DNA of 64,000 nt from an uncultured Celeribacter sp. (lineage in GTDB: Bacteria; Pseudomonadota; Alphaproteobacteria; Rhodobacterales; Rhodobacteraceae): positions 3,584,501-3,648,500 of the forward strand of contig NZ_OY780935.1 of the NCBI RefSeq assembly GCF_963675965.1. Direction: 5' to 3'. Within the stretch, counting starts at the first letter, position 1. Each line of letters begins with the position of its first letter. Of the stretch, positions 1 to 9,556 are shown piece by piece. The notes beneath the pieces were generated by a model. That model made no database searches. It was given only the letters and a program-made list of their open reading frames with translations, and was not told the DNA's origin. Both the position numbers and the translations under genes were made by a program.

Positions 1-345
1 TGTGTTTCGGCGGCCATGTCAGGTTCAGGCCCAATGGCCTTTCCACGGGGAAGCGTAAAAATGGCCCTTTGAAATCAACCAGATGCTCAGGGTCTCGGAG
101 AGGCTTCGTCCGGCGGTTTTGGTAAAAAAATAAGGCGGTTTTACCAAGTCGTCATAATCTTATTGAAATAATCAGGATTGACATAGCCTACTAAAGAAGT
201 CAGTTAATTCCCGAGTGCGCATTTCGGTGTTGGGTCGTTCGCAGGGCGTTCGAGGAACTGGACGGAGGTGCGTGAGAGGGACAGGCTCGTTTTCGGCACA
301 GATCGGAGCCGGGCTGCACTGAATACAAATAAGGGAACGAATTTT
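1..345. other. Upstream region of the iron locus
   Basis: No complete gene is visible here. One forward frame is open from base 1 to a TGA at 70-72 and could be the tail of an upstream gene, but it is too short to identify. Bases 119-127 and 139-147 form a perfect 9-bp inverted repeat (TTGGTAAAA / TTTTACCAA) around an 11-base spacer. An AT-rich palindrome TTATTGAAATAA lies at 160-171 and a TTGACA-like -35 at 178-183. These sit where the promoter and operator of the following imelysin gene should be. Which iron regulator would bind is not decidable from sequence alone. Confidence 0.45.
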
Positions 346-1602
346 ATGAAACGCATGATGACGGCCATGATCGCCGCAGCACTCCCCGCCGCGCCGCTTT
401 TTGCAGGTGAAGCCGAGGTTGTGACCACCTATGCAGACATTGCTCACGCCACCTATGAGGACGCGCTGATCAAGGCGAAAGATCTGCAAGGCGCCATCGA
501 TGCGCTGATCGCAGATCCCTCCGAAGCGACATTGGCCGCCGCCAAGGCTGCATGGATCGAAGCCCGCGTGCCCTACCAGCAATCCGAAGTCTTTCGCTTC
601 GGCAACCCGATCGTCGACGACTGGGAAGGCAAGGTCAACGCATGGCCGCTGGACGAAGGTCTGATCGACTATGTGGATGACAGCTATGGCGGTCCGACCG
701 ATGAAAACGCCTATGCAGCGCTGAACGTCATCGCGACCCCGAAATTCGAACTGTCCGGCGAAGAGATCGACGCCAGCGCGATCACGCCCGAGCTGATCGG
801 CGGCACTCTGCACGAGGCCGACGAAGTCGAAGCCAACGTGGCGTCCGGCTATCATGCCATCGAATTCCTGCTCTGGGGTCAGGACCTGCATGGCACCGAG
901 CATGGTGCGGGCGAGCGTCCCTACACGGATTACATTCAGGGTGATGACTGCACTGGCGGCAACTGCGACCGCCGCGCAGATTACCTGAGCGCGGCCACCG
1001 AGCTGCTGGTCTCTGATCTGGAAGATATGGTGGGCGAATGGGCCGAAGGCGGCGACGCACGCGAAGCCGTGGTCTCCGATCCCGCCGCAGGCATCACCGC
1101 GATGCTGACCGGGATGGGCTCTCTGTCCTACGGTGAACAGGCCGGGGAACGCATGAAGCTTGGCCTCATGCTGAACGACCCGGAGGAAGAGCATGACTGT
1201 TTCTCCGACAACACCCACAATTCGCATTTCTATGACGGCATGGGCATCCACAATGTCTACACCGGGCAATATGTCCGCGTGGACGGGTCGCTCGTGAAAG
1301 GCGAAAGCCTTGAGGATCTGCTGGGAGAAAAAGATCCGGAAGCGGCGGCGGAACTGACCGCAGCGGTGGATCATGCCGTGGCAGAACTGGGTCAGATCAA
1401 AGCCGCAGCCGAGGCTGGCTTCTCTTATGACCAGATGCTTGAGCGCGGCAATGAAGCCGGTGAAGAACTGATCATGACCGCCGTTGATGCACTGGTTGCT
1501 CAGACCCGTTCGATCGAACGCGCCGTGGGCATCCTCAGCGCTAGCGAAATCGAAGTTGAAGGCTCCGACAGCCTCGACAACCCGGAAGCCGTGTTCCAAT
1601 AA
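346..1602 (+). CDS. Imelysin family iron-regulated periplasmic protein (peptidase M75 superfamily)
   Basis: Predicted exported protein of 418 residues. The N-terminus MKRMMTAMIAAALPAAPLFA is a signal peptide, so the ATG at 346, preceded by AAGGGA, is preferred over the longer frame from 268. The imelysin metal motif GxHxxE is present as G168-Y-H170-A-I-E173. Imelysins are envelope proteins linked to iron acquisition; no peptidase activity is established for this type. The gene heads a run of iron genes: bfd and bfr follow, then DUF1111, a second imelysin and DUF1513. A hairpin directly after the stop codon may reduce readthrough into bfd. Family assignment is firm; the exact ligand is inference. 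Confidence 0.88.
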   Translation: MKRMMTAMIAAALPAAPLFAGEAEVVTTYADIAHATYEDALIKAKDLQGAIDALIADPSEATLAAAKAAWIEARVPYQQSEVFRFGNPIVDDWEGKVNAWPLDEGLIDYVDDSYGGPTDENAYAALNVIATPKFELSGEEIDASAITPELIGGTLHEADEVEANVASGYHAIEFLLWGQDLHGTEHGAGERPYTDYIQGDDCTGGNCDRRADYLSAATELLVSDLEDMVGEWAEGGDAREAVVSDPAAGITAMLTGMGSLSYGEQAGERMKLGLMLNDPEEEHDCFSDNTHNSHFYDGMGIHNVYTGQYVRVDGSLVKGESLEDLLGEKDPEAAAELTAAVDHAVAELGQIKAAAEAGFSYDQMLERGNEAGEELIMTAVDALVAQTRSIERAVGILSASEIEVEGSDSLDNPEAVFQ

Positions 1603-1608
1603 AAACAA

Positions 1609-1640
1609 GGGGCTGGCCTTTGATTTGGCCAGCCCTCTTC
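1609..1640 (+). terminator. Intercistronic hairpin after the first imelysin gene
   Basis: GGGCTGGCC (1610-1618) and GGCCAGCCC (1627-1635) form a perfect 9-bp stem around TTTGATTT, directly downstream of the TAA stop. The T-run behind it is weak (TCTTCTG). It probably acts as a partial terminator or attenuator between the imelysin gene and bfd. Confidence 0.5.
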
Positions 1641-1706
1641 TGCATTTGACGGGTGGCCCAGCCGGGCCGCCGCCCCCGCGACCCACCCATCAGGGAGCCA
1701 TGCCCG

Positions 1707-1955
1707 ATGATCGTCTGTTCCTGCAACTCTATCACTGATCGCGACATTCACGCGGCGATTGACTGGATGCGTGCTGCGGATCCCCGGACCATCATTACCC
1801 CCGGCAAAGTCTACCACGCGCTGGGCAAAGGGCCCGATTGCGGTGGTTGCATGTCGCTTTTCCTTTCCACCATGCGCAAAAATGATAACCTTCGGGTGCC
1901 CGCAGAACTGCGCGGCCTTCGTGAAACTCGCATGATAAGGAAAAATCAATCATGA
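1707..1955 (+). CDS. bfd: Bacterioferritin-associated ferredoxin, BFD-like [2Fe-2S] protein
   Basis: A protein of 82 residues with the BFD-type [2Fe-2S] cysteine pattern: MIVCSCN near the N-terminus and CGGC around residues 48-51. BFD ferredoxins reduce the bacterioferritin core so that stored iron can leave. The ATG at 1707 was chosen because the motif starts there and a GGGAG lies just upstream; the longer frame from 1653 would add a non-conserved proline/arginine-rich leader. The stop overlaps the bfr start in an ATGA (1952-1955), so the two are translationally coupled, fitting their partnership. Confidence 0.85.
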   Translation: MIVCSCNSITDRDIHAAIDWMRAADPRTIITPGKVYHALGKGPDCGGCMSLFLSTMRKNDNLRVPAELRGLRETRMIRKNQS

Positions 1956-2437
1956 AAGGCGACGCTAAGGTCATTGAGTACCTGAACGCAGCACTCCGCT
2001 CCGAACTCACCGCGATCTCTCAATATTGGGTCCACTTCCGTCTTCAGGAAGACTGGGGGCTGAAAAAGATGGCGGCCAAATCGCGCGAGGAAAGCATCGA
2101 AGAGATGAACCACGCTGATAAGCTGATCGAACGGATTCTGTTCCTTGAAGGGCATCCCAACCTGCAAAAGCTTGACCCTTTGCGGATTGGCGAGACCCCG
2201 AAAGAGACGCTGGAATGCGATATGGCCGGGGAGCATGACGCGCTGAAACTGTATCGCGAGGCGCGCGACCATTGTGAATCTGTTGGTGATTACGTCTCAA
2301 AGAATCTCTTTGAGGAGCTGATCACCGACGAGGAAGGCCATGTTGATTTTCTCGAAACCCAGATCGACCTCTACACCCGTCTTGGCGAGCAAGGCTATGC
2401 GCTGCTTAACGCGGCACCTATGGATGACGCCGAATAA
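1952..2437 (+). CDS. bfr: Bacterioferritin
   Basis: A 161-residue haem-containing ferritin that oxidises Fe(II) and stores Fe(III) in a 24-subunit shell. All six ferroxidase ligands of the family are present at the standard positions (E18, E51, H54, E94, E127, H130), as is the haem ligand M52, so this is a catalytically complete bacterioferritin and not a Dps or plain ferritin. It starts in the ATGA overlap with bfd. Its end overlaps the next gene by 14 bases, which indicates cotranscription. Confidence 0.95.
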   Translation: MKGDAKVIEYLNAALRSELTAISQYWVHFRLQEDWGLKKMAAKSREESIEEMNHADKLIERILFLEGHPNLQKLDPLRIGETPKETLECDMAGEHDALKLYREARDHCESVGDYVSKNLFEELITDEEGHVDFLETQIDLYTRLGEQGYALLNAAPMDDAE

Positions 2438-3986
2438 GATCGGCACGTTTCTGGTCCTGTCCCTTCTGGGGCAGGGCGCACAGGCTCTTGATTTCCCAAC
2501 ATCTGATCCGCATCTGAACGTCGTGCCGCTGAGCGCGGCGGAGCGCGCGCGTGTCGCCGATGTGGTGGTGCCGACAACACAGTTTTCCGCCCCCGAGGCT
2601 TTTGAGGCCAAACCGGGCGGGGCTGGCACCGTGTCAGATCCCGGGGATGACTCTGCTTTTACCCTGCCGTCCGCGAACCTGCCGTTCGATCTGAAGCTGG
2701 ACTTTGAGTTGGGCAATGCACTTTTTGCCAAGCTCTGGGTCTCTTCGCCGTCCTCGACGCGGGCCTCAGACGGTTTAGGGCCGCTTTACAACGCGCGCTC
2801 CTGTCAGCGCTGCCATATCAACGACGGGCGCGGGCATCCGCCAGAGCATGCCGAAGACAGCCGCACGTCAATGTTCCTGCGCTTGTCTGTACCGGCGCAG
2901 CAGGGTGCACCGCTGACCGAGATTGAAACCTATCTGGCTGCTCTGGATGGGGCGGGAGGGACGGCGCGCACACGCCCGGATCCTGTCTATGGTGGGCAAT
3001 TGCAGGATCGGGCTCTGGCTGGCATGGCGCCCGAAGGCCAGATGGACATCCGCTACAGTGAGATTGACGTGGCCCTGTCCGGCGGCGAGACCGTGACCCT
3101 GCGCGCGCCCCGGTACAGCATCTCGGACCCGGGCTACGGTCCGCTGTCCGATCAACTGCAACTGTCGCCGCGCGTGGCCAATCCGATGATCGGTCTCGGT
3201 CTTCTTGAGGCGATTCCAGCTGTCGACATTCTGGCCCATGCCGATCCCGACGATCTGGATGGCGATGGCATCTCAGGGCGGCCCAATCTGGTCTGGTCAC
3301 GCCGTTTTGATCAGCCGATGCTGGGGCGCTTTGGCTGGAAAGCCGGGGAACCTACGGTTGAGGAGCAAAGTGCTGCGGCCTTTCACGGTGATATTGGGAT
3401 CTCTTCGCCGCTGTTTACGCCCCCCGCAGGCGACTGTACCGAGGCACAGAGCACCTGCATCGAGGCGCCGCACGGCGCGGGGGATGTGCGGGGCGACGAG
3501 ATCGATCAGGACGGTCTGGATTTGGTCAGTTTCTACGCGCGAAACTTAGCTGTTCCCGCCCGCAGGGATGTCGATAACCCGCAGGTTTTGCAGGGGAAAA
3601 AGGTCTTTTATGAGGCGCAATGTGCGGCCTGCCATACCCCCAAATTCGTCACCGCGCGTCTTGAGGGCGATGCGCGCGCGCCGCAGTCGTTTCAGCTGAT
3701 CTGGCCCTACAGCGATCTGTTGCTGCACGATATGGGCGAAGGTCTGGCGGACCACCGTCCCGAAGGGCGGGCCACGGGGCGTGAATGGCGCACCGCGCCG
3801 CTCTGGGGGATCGGTTTGACGGCGCGGGTTTCGGGGTCTAACACCTATTTGCACGACGGGCGTGCCCGCTCGCTTCTGGAGGCCGTGCTCTGGCATGGCG
3901 GCGAGGCGCAAAAGGCACGCGACACCGTGGTCAATATGCCCAAAGCCGACCGCGATGCCCTGATCCGTTTTCTTGAAAGCCTGTGA
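2424..3986 (+). CDS. DUF1111 di-haem c-type cytochrome, thiol oxidoreductase-like
   Basis: An exported protein of 520 residues. From the ATG at 2424 it has a clear signal peptide ending GQGAQA, followed by LDFPT; an upstream ATG at 2397 is possible but would bury the signal. Two covalent haem sites are visible, C127-Q-R-C130-H131 and C400-A-A-C403-H404, which is the DUF1111 arrangement (distant relatives of di-haem peroxidases). Family members sit beside imelysins in many proteobacteria and are thought to do periplasmic redox chemistry during iron handling. No substrate is proven. It overlaps bfr and is followed after 6 bases by the second imelysin. Confidence 0.85.
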   Translation: MTPNKIGTFLVLSLLGQGAQALDFPTSDPHLNVVPLSAAERARVADVVVPTTQFSAPEAFEAKPGGAGTVSDPGDDSAFTLPSANLPFDLKLDFELGNALFAKLWVSSPSSTRASDGLGPLYNARSCQRCHINDGRGHPPEHAEDSRTSMFLRLSVPAQQGAPLTEIETYLAALDGAGGTARTRPDPVYGGQLQDRALAGMAPEGQMDIRYSEIDVALSGGETVTLRAPRYSISDPGYGPLSDQLQLSPRVANPMIGLGLLEAIPAVDILAHADPDDLDGDGISGRPNLVWSRRFDQPMLGRFGWKAGEPTVEEQSAAAFHGDIGISSPLFTPPAGDCTEAQSTCIEAPHGAGDVRGDEIDQDGLDLVSFYARNLAVPARRDVDNPQVLQGKKVFYEAQCAACHTPKFVTARLEGDARAPQSFQLIWPYSDLLLHDMGEGLADHRPEGRATGREWRTAPLWGIGLTARVSGSNTYLHDGRARSLLEAVLWHGGEAQKARDTVVNMPKADRDALIRFLESL

Positions 3987-3992
3987 GGACAT

Positions 3993-5063
3993 ATGCCCCT
4001 GCGTTTCTCTAAATCCAGTTTCTCGAACGCCGCGCCCTGGCGCGTTTCGGCCTTTTTTTCTGCGACCCTGTGCTCCCTTTTTGCGCTGAGTGCCCCCTTG
4101 TCGGCCGATCCTTTGCAGGAGGCGCTGGAGCGTGCGGTGGATCAGCATACCATCCCCGCTGTCGAAGCATTTGACACGGCGGCCGGGGCGCTGGCCGAGA
4201 CCGCCGGGACAAGCTGTCTTCCGGCAGATCTGAAGCCGGGCTATCAAACGACTTTTGATGCGTGGATGGGGCTGCAGCACCTGCATATGGGGCCGGTCGA
4301 GGCCAATGGCCGCATTCTGGCGATTGCTTTCTGGCCGGACAAAAAGGGAATGATCCCGCGCGCTCTGACCGGGATGATTGCCGATGAGGATCCGGTGATC
4401 GAAGATCCCGAGGAGTTTCAGCATGTGTCGATTGCCGCACGGGGGCTGTTCGCGCTGGAGGCCATGCTCTACGACAAGGATTTCGACGGCTATGAAGATG
4501 GCTCCTACGCCTGCCATCTGACGCAGCGGATCGCCATGGATCTGGGGCGGATGGCAAAGGCGATCGACACCGAATGGACCGAAGAGGGCGGCTTTGCGGA
4601 CACACTGAAGCTGGCCGGCGACGCGCCCAATCCGCAGTATCTGACGCCGATGGAAAGTGTCGGGGCGCTTTATACGATGCTGACCTCCGGGTTGGAGAAC
4701 ATCAAGGATCAACGCATCGCCCGCCCGATCGGCACCTTTGAGAAGCCGCGCCCGCAGCGCGCCGAGGCGCGCCGGTCAGGGCGCTCGCAGCGCAATGTGG
4801 TTCTGGCGCTGGAAGCAACCCGGGATCTCGCGCGCAAGTTGGCACCGGGAGACATGCCGCAGACCGAAGAGGCTTTCGCCCGCACCATCGAGATGGCCGA
4901 GGCGCTCGACGATCCGAGTTTTGCCCGCGTCGAAGACCCGATGCAGCGGCTCAAAGTCGAAATCATCGGTCAGAACATCACGACGATTCTGGGACATATC
5001 GCCAATGAAGTCGGTGCGCCTCTGGGCGTGTCGGCGGGCTTTAACGCCTCGGACGGTGACTGA
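3993..5063 (+). CDS. Second imelysin family protein, metal-motif variant
   Basis: A 356-residue predicted exported protein with a hydrophobic leader (FFSATLCSLFALSAPLSADP). It resembles imelysins over its length, but the segment equivalent to GxHxxE reads G151-L-F153-A-L-E156, so the metal-binding His is a Phe while the Glu remains. It therefore probably does not bind metal in the way the first imelysin would. It lies between the DUF1111 and DUF1513 genes with short spacing, as one transcription unit. A role as a partner or scaffold in the same envelope iron system is inference. Confidence 0.8.
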   Translation: MPLRFSKSSFSNAAPWRVSAFFSATLCSLFALSAPLSADPLQEALERAVDQHTIPAVEAFDTAAGALAETAGTSCLPADLKPGYQTTFDAWMGLQHLHMGPVEANGRILAIAFWPDKKGMIPRALTGMIADEDPVIEDPEEFQHVSIAARGLFALEAMLYDKDFDGYEDGSYACHLTQRIAMDLGRMAKAIDTEWTEEGGFADTLKLAGDAPNPQYLTPMESVGALYTMLTSGLENIKDQRIARPIGTFEKPRPQRAEARRSGRSQRNVVLALEATRDLARKLAPGDMPQTEEAFARTIEMAEALDDPSFARVEDPMQRLKVEIIGQNITTILGHIANEVGAPLGVSAGFNASDGD

Positions 5064-5109
5064 TCCGCGCCGCAGATCGGATCAAGATAAGATCAAGAAG
5101 GACAGACCA

Positions 5110-6204
5110 ATGACCTCTTCGCGCCGCACCTTTCTCAAGGCTGCCATCGCTGCCGCTGTTGTTCCCCGTTTGAGCTGGGCGGACGCCGGATCGCCCGCCT
5201 ATCTGGGGGCTGCCAGAGATGCCTCGGGCGATTATGCGCTCTATGGCATGGATGCGCAGGCGCAGATCCTGTTTCGCGTGCCTTTGCCTGCGCGCGGGCA
5301 TGCGGCGGCAGCGCATCCCACAAAGCCCGAGGCCGTGGCCTTTGCCCGCCGTCCGGGCACCTTTGCGGTCGTGGTGAACTGTGCGACCGGGCGGATCACG
5401 CACCGGCTGGATGCGCCCGAAGGGCGGCATTTCATGGGGCATGGGTTGTTTCTGGCAGATGGCAACCTGATGGTGACGCCTGAGAACAATTATGCCGAAA
5501 GGAAAGGTGTGCTGGGCATCTGGGATCGGGCAAAGGGCTATGCCCGTGTTGGCGAGGTCGCGACCCATGGCATTGGGCCGCATGACGTGCGCCAGCTTTC
5601 GGATGGTTCGCTGGTCGTCGCCAATGGCGGGATCTTTACCCACCCCGACATCGGGGAAGGGCGGCAAAAACTGAACATCGAGGATATGGAGCCGTCTCTG
5701 GCCTATCTGTCCTCCGGGTTCTCGCTGAGCGAAAAACGCGTGCTGGCGCCGGAGCTGCACAAGAATTCGATTCGTCACCTCGCAGTGGGGCCCGACGAAC
5801 AGGTCGGCTTTGCCATGCAGTGGGAAGGCGATGAGGCCGATCTCGTGCCACTTCTGGGGCTGCATCGTCGTGGCGAAGAGGTCGTTTTGGCCGAGGCCGA
5901 CATGGCGGAGCAATATGCGATGAAAGCCTATGCGGGCTCGATTGCCTTTTCCGGCGACGGCGCCGAGATCGGCATCACCTCTCCTCGCGGCGGCCGGCTG
6001 CATCGTTTCGCGCCCGACGGCAGCTTTCTGGGCGCGGTAACGCGTGCGGACATTTGTGGATTGGCCCCCTATGGTGAGGGCTATCTCGGATCCGACGGCT
6101 TCGGGGCGCTTCTGGCGCTGAAAGAGGGCATGTCGCCGCTCAACGCCGTGCCGGGACTGGCCTGGGACAATCATCTGGTGAAATTGCCGGAACTGGCGGG
6201 GTAA
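5110..6204 (+). CDS. DUF1513 protein, Tat-exported
   Basis: A 364-residue protein beginning MTSSRRTFLKAA, a textbook twin-arginine (Tat) signal, so it folds in the cytoplasm, possibly with a cofactor, before export. The mature part has repeated blade-like segments (for example HGIGPHDVRQLSDGSLVVAN) that suggest a beta-propeller. DUF1513 genes are typical last members of imelysin/DUF1111 clusters. The ATG at 5110 was chosen over the 4738 frame because only it begins with the Tat signal. Biochemical role unknown. Confidence 0.85.
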   Translation: MTSSRRTFLKAAIAAAVVPRLSWADAGSPAYLGAARDASGDYALYGMDAQAQILFRVPLPARGHAAAAHPTKPEAVAFARRPGTFAVVVNCATGRITHRLDAPEGRHFMGHGLFLADGNLMVTPENNYAERKGVLGIWDRAKGYARVGEVATHGIGPHDVRQLSDGSLVVANGGIFTHPDIGEGRQKLNIEDMEPSLAYLSSGFSLSEKRVLAPELHKNSIRHLAVGPDEQVGFAMQWEGDEADLVPLLGLHRRGEEVVLAEADMAEQYAMKAYAGSIAFSGDGAEIGITSPRGGRLHRFAPDGSFLGAVTRADICGLAPYGEGYLGSDGFGALLALKEGMSPLNAVPGLAWDNHLVKLPELAG

Positions 6205-6250
6205 GCACGGGGCTTGACCTCCCGCTGCGGGGGCGCGATGGTCACCGGCT

Positions 6251-6277
6251 CTTGTAGACCCTTCGGATCGACATTAG
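6251..6277 (+). promoter_or_regulatory. Candidate heat-shock (RpoH-type) promoter of clpP
   Basis: CTTG at 6251-6254 followed by a 17-base spacer and CATTAG at 6272-6277 resembles the alphaproteobacterial sigma-32 pattern (CTTG, 17-18 bases, CyTATnT-like). It is 55 bases before the clpP start, the expected distance. The -10 match is only partial. Confidence 0.35.
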
Positions 6278-6331
6278 ACTCATTGGGCGGTTCAGCGCTC
6301 AGATCTCAAAGACAGCAACAGGCAGGCGAAG

Positions 6332-6955
6332 ATGAAAGACCCGATCGATACCTTTATGAACACTCTCGTGCCCATGGTCGTTGAACAAACGAGCCGGGGG
6401 GAACGGGCCTATGACATTTTCTCGCGCCTGCTGAAGGAGCGGATCATTTTCCTCAACGGTCCGGTACATGACGGCATGTCGAGCCTCATCTGCGCCCAGC
6501 TTCTGTTTCTGGAAGCGGAAAACCCGACCAAGGAAATCGCGATGTACATCAACAGCCCCGGTGGTGTCGTGACCTCCGGTCTGTCGATCTATGACACGAT
6601 GCAATACATCCGCCCCAAAGTGTCGACGTTGGTCATGGGGCAGGCGGCGTCCATGGGGTCGCTGCTGCTGACGGCTGGCGAGAAGGGCATGCGGTTTGCG
6701 CTGCCGAATTCGCGCATCATGGTGCACCAGCCCTCTGGCGGCTATCAGGGTCAGGCGACGGACATCATGATCCACGCGCAGGAAACCCAGAAGCTGAAAG
6801 ACCGCCTGAACGGCATCTATGTGAAGCACACCGGACAGAAGCTGAAAACCGTGGTCGATGCTCTGGAGCGTGACAACTTCATGGCAGCGGAAGAGGCCAA
6901 GGACTTTGGCCTGATCGACGAAATCGTCGAAAACCGCGCAGTTCCGGAGGCCTGA
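6332..6955 (+). CDS. clpP: ATP-dependent Clp protease proteolytic subunit
   Basis: A 207-residue serine peptidase that forms the tetradecameric chamber of ClpXP and ClpAP. The catalytic triad is visible as S107 (in GQAASMGS), H132 (MVHQPSGG) and D181 (LERDNF). Length is normal for the family. It is followed by clpX after 293 bases, the common order in proteobacteria. A sigma-32-like promoter lies upstream. No odd features. Confidence 0.97.
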   Translation: MKDPIDTFMNTLVPMVVEQTSRGERAYDIFSRLLKERIIFLNGPVHDGMSSLICAQLLFLEAENPTKEIAMYINSPGGVVTSGLSIYDTMQYIRPKVSTLVMGQAASMGSLLLTAGEKGMRFALPNSRIMVHQPSGGYQGQATDIMIHAQETQKLKDRLNGIYVKHTGQKLKTVVDALERDNFMAAEEAKDFGLIDEIVENRAVPEA

Positions 6956-7248
6956 GACCCCCGGCACAGGCCAGGCCTAATCTGATCTGTCCCGGTATGA
7001 CTCCGGGGCAGCTCGGCGCTGCTTGGCAGGAAAAGACAGGAAAATGGCGAAGGGGATTTTGGCATTGTGCCCGAAAATCCGCTGTCCTACACTCCGGGGA
7101 TAAGAGCAGTTTGGCCCTCTCCGGCAGGGGCGCCGAACTGGGGCGGTCGACCATATGCGTTCGACCCAGATGAAAAGACCATCCGGGACACTTTGTCTTG
7201 ATGGCGAACATACTAGATGGTCCGAAAAGATGGACCCAGGGGAATACG
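6956..7248. other. clpP-clpX intergenic region
   Basis: A 293-base spacer without a convincing reading frame. I see no strong terminator, so clpX could be reached both by readthrough from clpP and by its own promoter. Confidence 0.5.
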
Positions 7249-8517
7249 ATGAGCAATTCGTCCAGCGGCGACAGCAAAAACACGCTCTACTGCTCGTTCT
7301 GCGGCAAGAGTCAGCATGAGGTCCGCAAGCTGATTGCGGGCCCGACGGTTTTCATCTGTGACGAATGTGTCGAGCTTTGCATGGATATCATCCGTGAAGA
7401 GACCAAGACGTCGGGGCTGAAATCCTCTGAAGGGGTGCCGTCGCCGAAAGAAATCTGTCAGGTGCTCGACGATTATGTGATCGGTCAGGCGACGGCCAAG
7501 CGTGTGCTGTCGGTGGCTGTGCACAACCACTACAAACGTCTGAATCACGCGGCCAAGGGCGCGGGCGACATTGAACTGGCGAAATCCAACATCCTGCTGA
7601 TCGGCCCGACCGGTTGCGGCAAGACGCTGCTGGCGCAGACGCTGGCGCGGATTCTGGATGTGCCCTTTACCATGGCCGATGCGACCACGCTGACCGAGGC
7701 GGGCTATGTCGGTGAAGATGTTGAGAACATCATCCTCAAGCTGTTGCAGGCCTCTGAATACAATGTCGAACGCGCGCAGCGCGGCATCGTCTATATCGAC
7801 GAGGTCGACAAGATTACCCGCAAATCCGATAACCCGTCGATCACCCGCGACGTGTCGGGCGAGGGGGTGCAGCAGGCGCTTCTGAAGATCATGGAGGGCA
7901 CCGTGGCCTCCGTGCCGCCGCAGGGCGGGCGCAAGCATCCGCAGCAGGAATTCCTGCAGGTAGATACGACGAACATCCTGTTCATCTGTGGCGGCGCCTT
8001 TGCGGGTCTCGATCGCATCATCGCGCAGCGCAACAAGGGCACGGCCATGGGCTTTGGTGCCGACGTCAAGAACGACGACGACCGCGGCGTCGGTGAGCTG
8101 TTCAAGGAACTGGAACCTGAGGATCTGCTGAAATTCGGTCTGATCCCGGAATTCGTTGGTCGTCTGCCGGTTCTGGCGACGCTGGAAGATCTGGACGAAG
8201 ATGCGCTGGTCACCATCCTGACCGAGCCGAAAAACGCTCTGGTCAAACAGTATCAGCGCCTGTTCGAGCTGGAAGACACCGAGCTGACCTTCACCGAAGA
8301 AGCACTCTCCGCCATCGCCAAACGCGCCATCGAGCGCAAGACCGGCGCACGCGGCCTGCGGTCGATCCTTGAAGACATTCTGCTCGACACGATGTTCGAC
8401 CTGCCGGGCATGGACAATGTGACCGAAGTTGTCGTCAACGAAGAGGCCGTCACATCTTCGGCCCACCCGCTGATGATCTATTCTGAAGATGACGCCAAAG
8501 AGGCGACTGCCTCCTGA
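7249..8517 (+). CDS. clpX: ATP-dependent Clp protease ATP-binding subunit ClpX
   Basis: A 422-residue AAA+ unfoldase that recognises substrates, unfolds them and feeds them into ClpP. The N-terminal zinc-binding domain has four Cys (C15, C18, C37, C40). The Walker A GPTGCGKT, Walker B VYIDEVDK, pore loop GYVG and ClpP-binding-loop region are all present. The ATG at 7249 gives the normal ClpX N-terminus and is preferred over the in-frame start at 7198. Confidence 0.97.
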   Translation: MSNSSSGDSKNTLYCSFCGKSQHEVRKLIAGPTVFICDECVELCMDIIREETKTSGLKSSEGVPSPKEICQVLDDYVIGQATAKRVLSVAVHNHYKRLNHAAKGAGDIELAKSNILLIGPTGCGKTLLAQTLARILDVPFTMADATTLTEAGYVGEDVENIILKLLQASEYNVERAQRGIVYIDEVDKITRKSDNPSITRDVSGEGVQQALLKIMEGTVASVPPQGGRKHPQQEFLQVDTTNILFICGGAFAGLDRIIAQRNKGTAMGFGADVKNDDDRGVGELFKELEPEDLLKFGLIPEFVGRLPVLATLEDLDEDALVTILTEPKNALVKQYQRLFELEDTELTFTEEALSAIAKRAIERKTGARGLRSILEDILLDTMFDLPGMDNVTEVVVNEEAVTSSAHPLMIYSEDDAKEATAS

Positions 8518-8541
8518 GCCAGATGACATCGCAGAGATTTG

Positions 8542-8576
8542 AAACCCCGCTGGCGTGCTCTGGCGGGGTTTTGCTT
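8542..8576 (+). terminator. Rho-independent terminator of clpX
   Basis: AAACCCCGC (8542-8550) pairs with GCGGGGTTT (8563-8571) around a 12-base loop and is followed by TTGCTTTG. It lies about 25 bases past the clpX stop. Confidence 0.75.
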
Positions 8577-8689
8577 TGCTGCAACGGGGGGAATGGCGAA
8601 AACCCGCGGCCTTTGCGCGGCTCCCCTCTGGACCTTGCCGCACGGATCGGTCATAGATTGCGACGAGCGAAATTCGAAAGGCGACTTCC

Positions 8690-9073
8690 ATGGGTATCGT
8701 GAACTCACTCCTGCGGGCACTGGTTTGGTGGAAAGATCAGACCATCGGGACACAACTTTTCACTTGGCGCCACGGCATCAAGGTCGGAGAAGACGCTCAG
8801 GGCAACGTGTTCTATCGCAATGAAGACGATAGCCGTCGCTGGGTGATCTACAACGGTGACATCGAGGCCACCCGGATCAGCCCCGATTGGCACGGCTGGC
8901 TGCACCACACTTTTGCGAACCACCCCGGTCATGAGCCGCTGGATCACAAGACTTGGGAAAAGCCCCATGTTGAGAACCTGACAGGGACCGTGGCAGCCTA
9001 TGCACCGGCGGGGTCGATCCGTCGCGCGCAGCCGGTTGAGCGGCGCGATTACGAGGCTTGGCAGCCCGAGTAA
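8690..9073 (+). CDS. NADH:ubiquinone oxidoreductase subunit, NDUFA12 (17.2 kDa) family
   Basis: A 127-residue soluble protein with the NDUFA12 signature [30 protein letters not shown]12 is an accessory subunit of mitochondrial complex I that alphaproteobacteria share; it stabilises the peripheral arm. Here it is separate from any nuo operon and is followed 30 bases later by mlaD, the usual arrangement in Rhodobacterales. The ATG at 8690 is the only sensible start. Confidence 0.9.
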   Translation: MGIVNSLLRALVWWKDQTIGTQLFTWRHGIKVGEDAQGNVFYRNEDDSRRWVIYNGDIEATRISPDWHGWLHHTFANHPGHEPLDHKTWEKPHVENLTGTVAAYAPAGSIRRAQPVERRDYEAWQPE

Positions 9074-9103
9074 GGCCGCCACAGGTAAGGCGACAGGCAG
9101 AGC

Positions 9104-9556
9104 ATGGCAGAGAATCCGACAGAAGTGGCCGTCGGCGCAGGGGTAATTGCTCTGGTGCTTGGCTTTCTGGTCTATGCGGGCCAGATCACGGGCCTGACGC
9201 CGGGCGCGCCCGAGCGCTACCATCTGACTGCATCCTTTAGATCGGCTGATGGCATTGCCGCCGGGACCGATGTGCGTTTGGCCGGGGTCAAGGTCGGCAC
9301 GGTGACCGAACTGGACCTCAATCCCGAAACCTTCCGGGCCGAGGCTGCGCTGGCGCTGGACAGCTCTGTAGTGCTCCCCGACGACACGGCCGCGATGATT
9401 TCTTCCGAAGGTCTGTTGGGCGGCAACTTCGTCGAGCTGGTGCCGGGCGGCTCAATGTTCAATTTCGAAGACGGGCAGGTGATCGCCGACACGCAGGGCT
9501 CTGTGAGCCTGATCAACCTGTTGATGAAATTCGTTGCCGGATCGGGGGACGAATGA
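9104..9556 (+). CDS. mlaD: Phospholipid-transport MCE protein MlaD
   Basis: A 150-residue inner-membrane-anchored protein: an N-terminal helix (about residues 8-25, VGAGVIALVLGFLVYAG), then one MCE domain with the characteristic RSADGIAAGTDVRLAGVKVG and SEGLLGGNFVELVPG segments. MlaD forms a hexameric ring on the MlaFEDB transporter that moves phospholipids between membranes. The other Mla genes are not in the window. Its stop overlaps the DUF2155 gene by 4 bases. Confidence 0.9.
   Translation: MAENPTEVAVGAGVIALVLGFLVYAGQITGLTPGAPERYHLTASFRSADGIAAGTDVRLAGVKVGTVTELDLNPETFRAEAALALDSSVVLPDDTAAMISSEGLLGGNFVELVPGGSMFNFEDGQVIADTQGSVSLINLLMKFVAGSGDE

Noticed and set aside
172..1686. Minus-strand frame of 504 residues
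   Set aside because: Shadow of the imelysin gene; no domain, and the plus frame has a signal peptide and a conserved motif.
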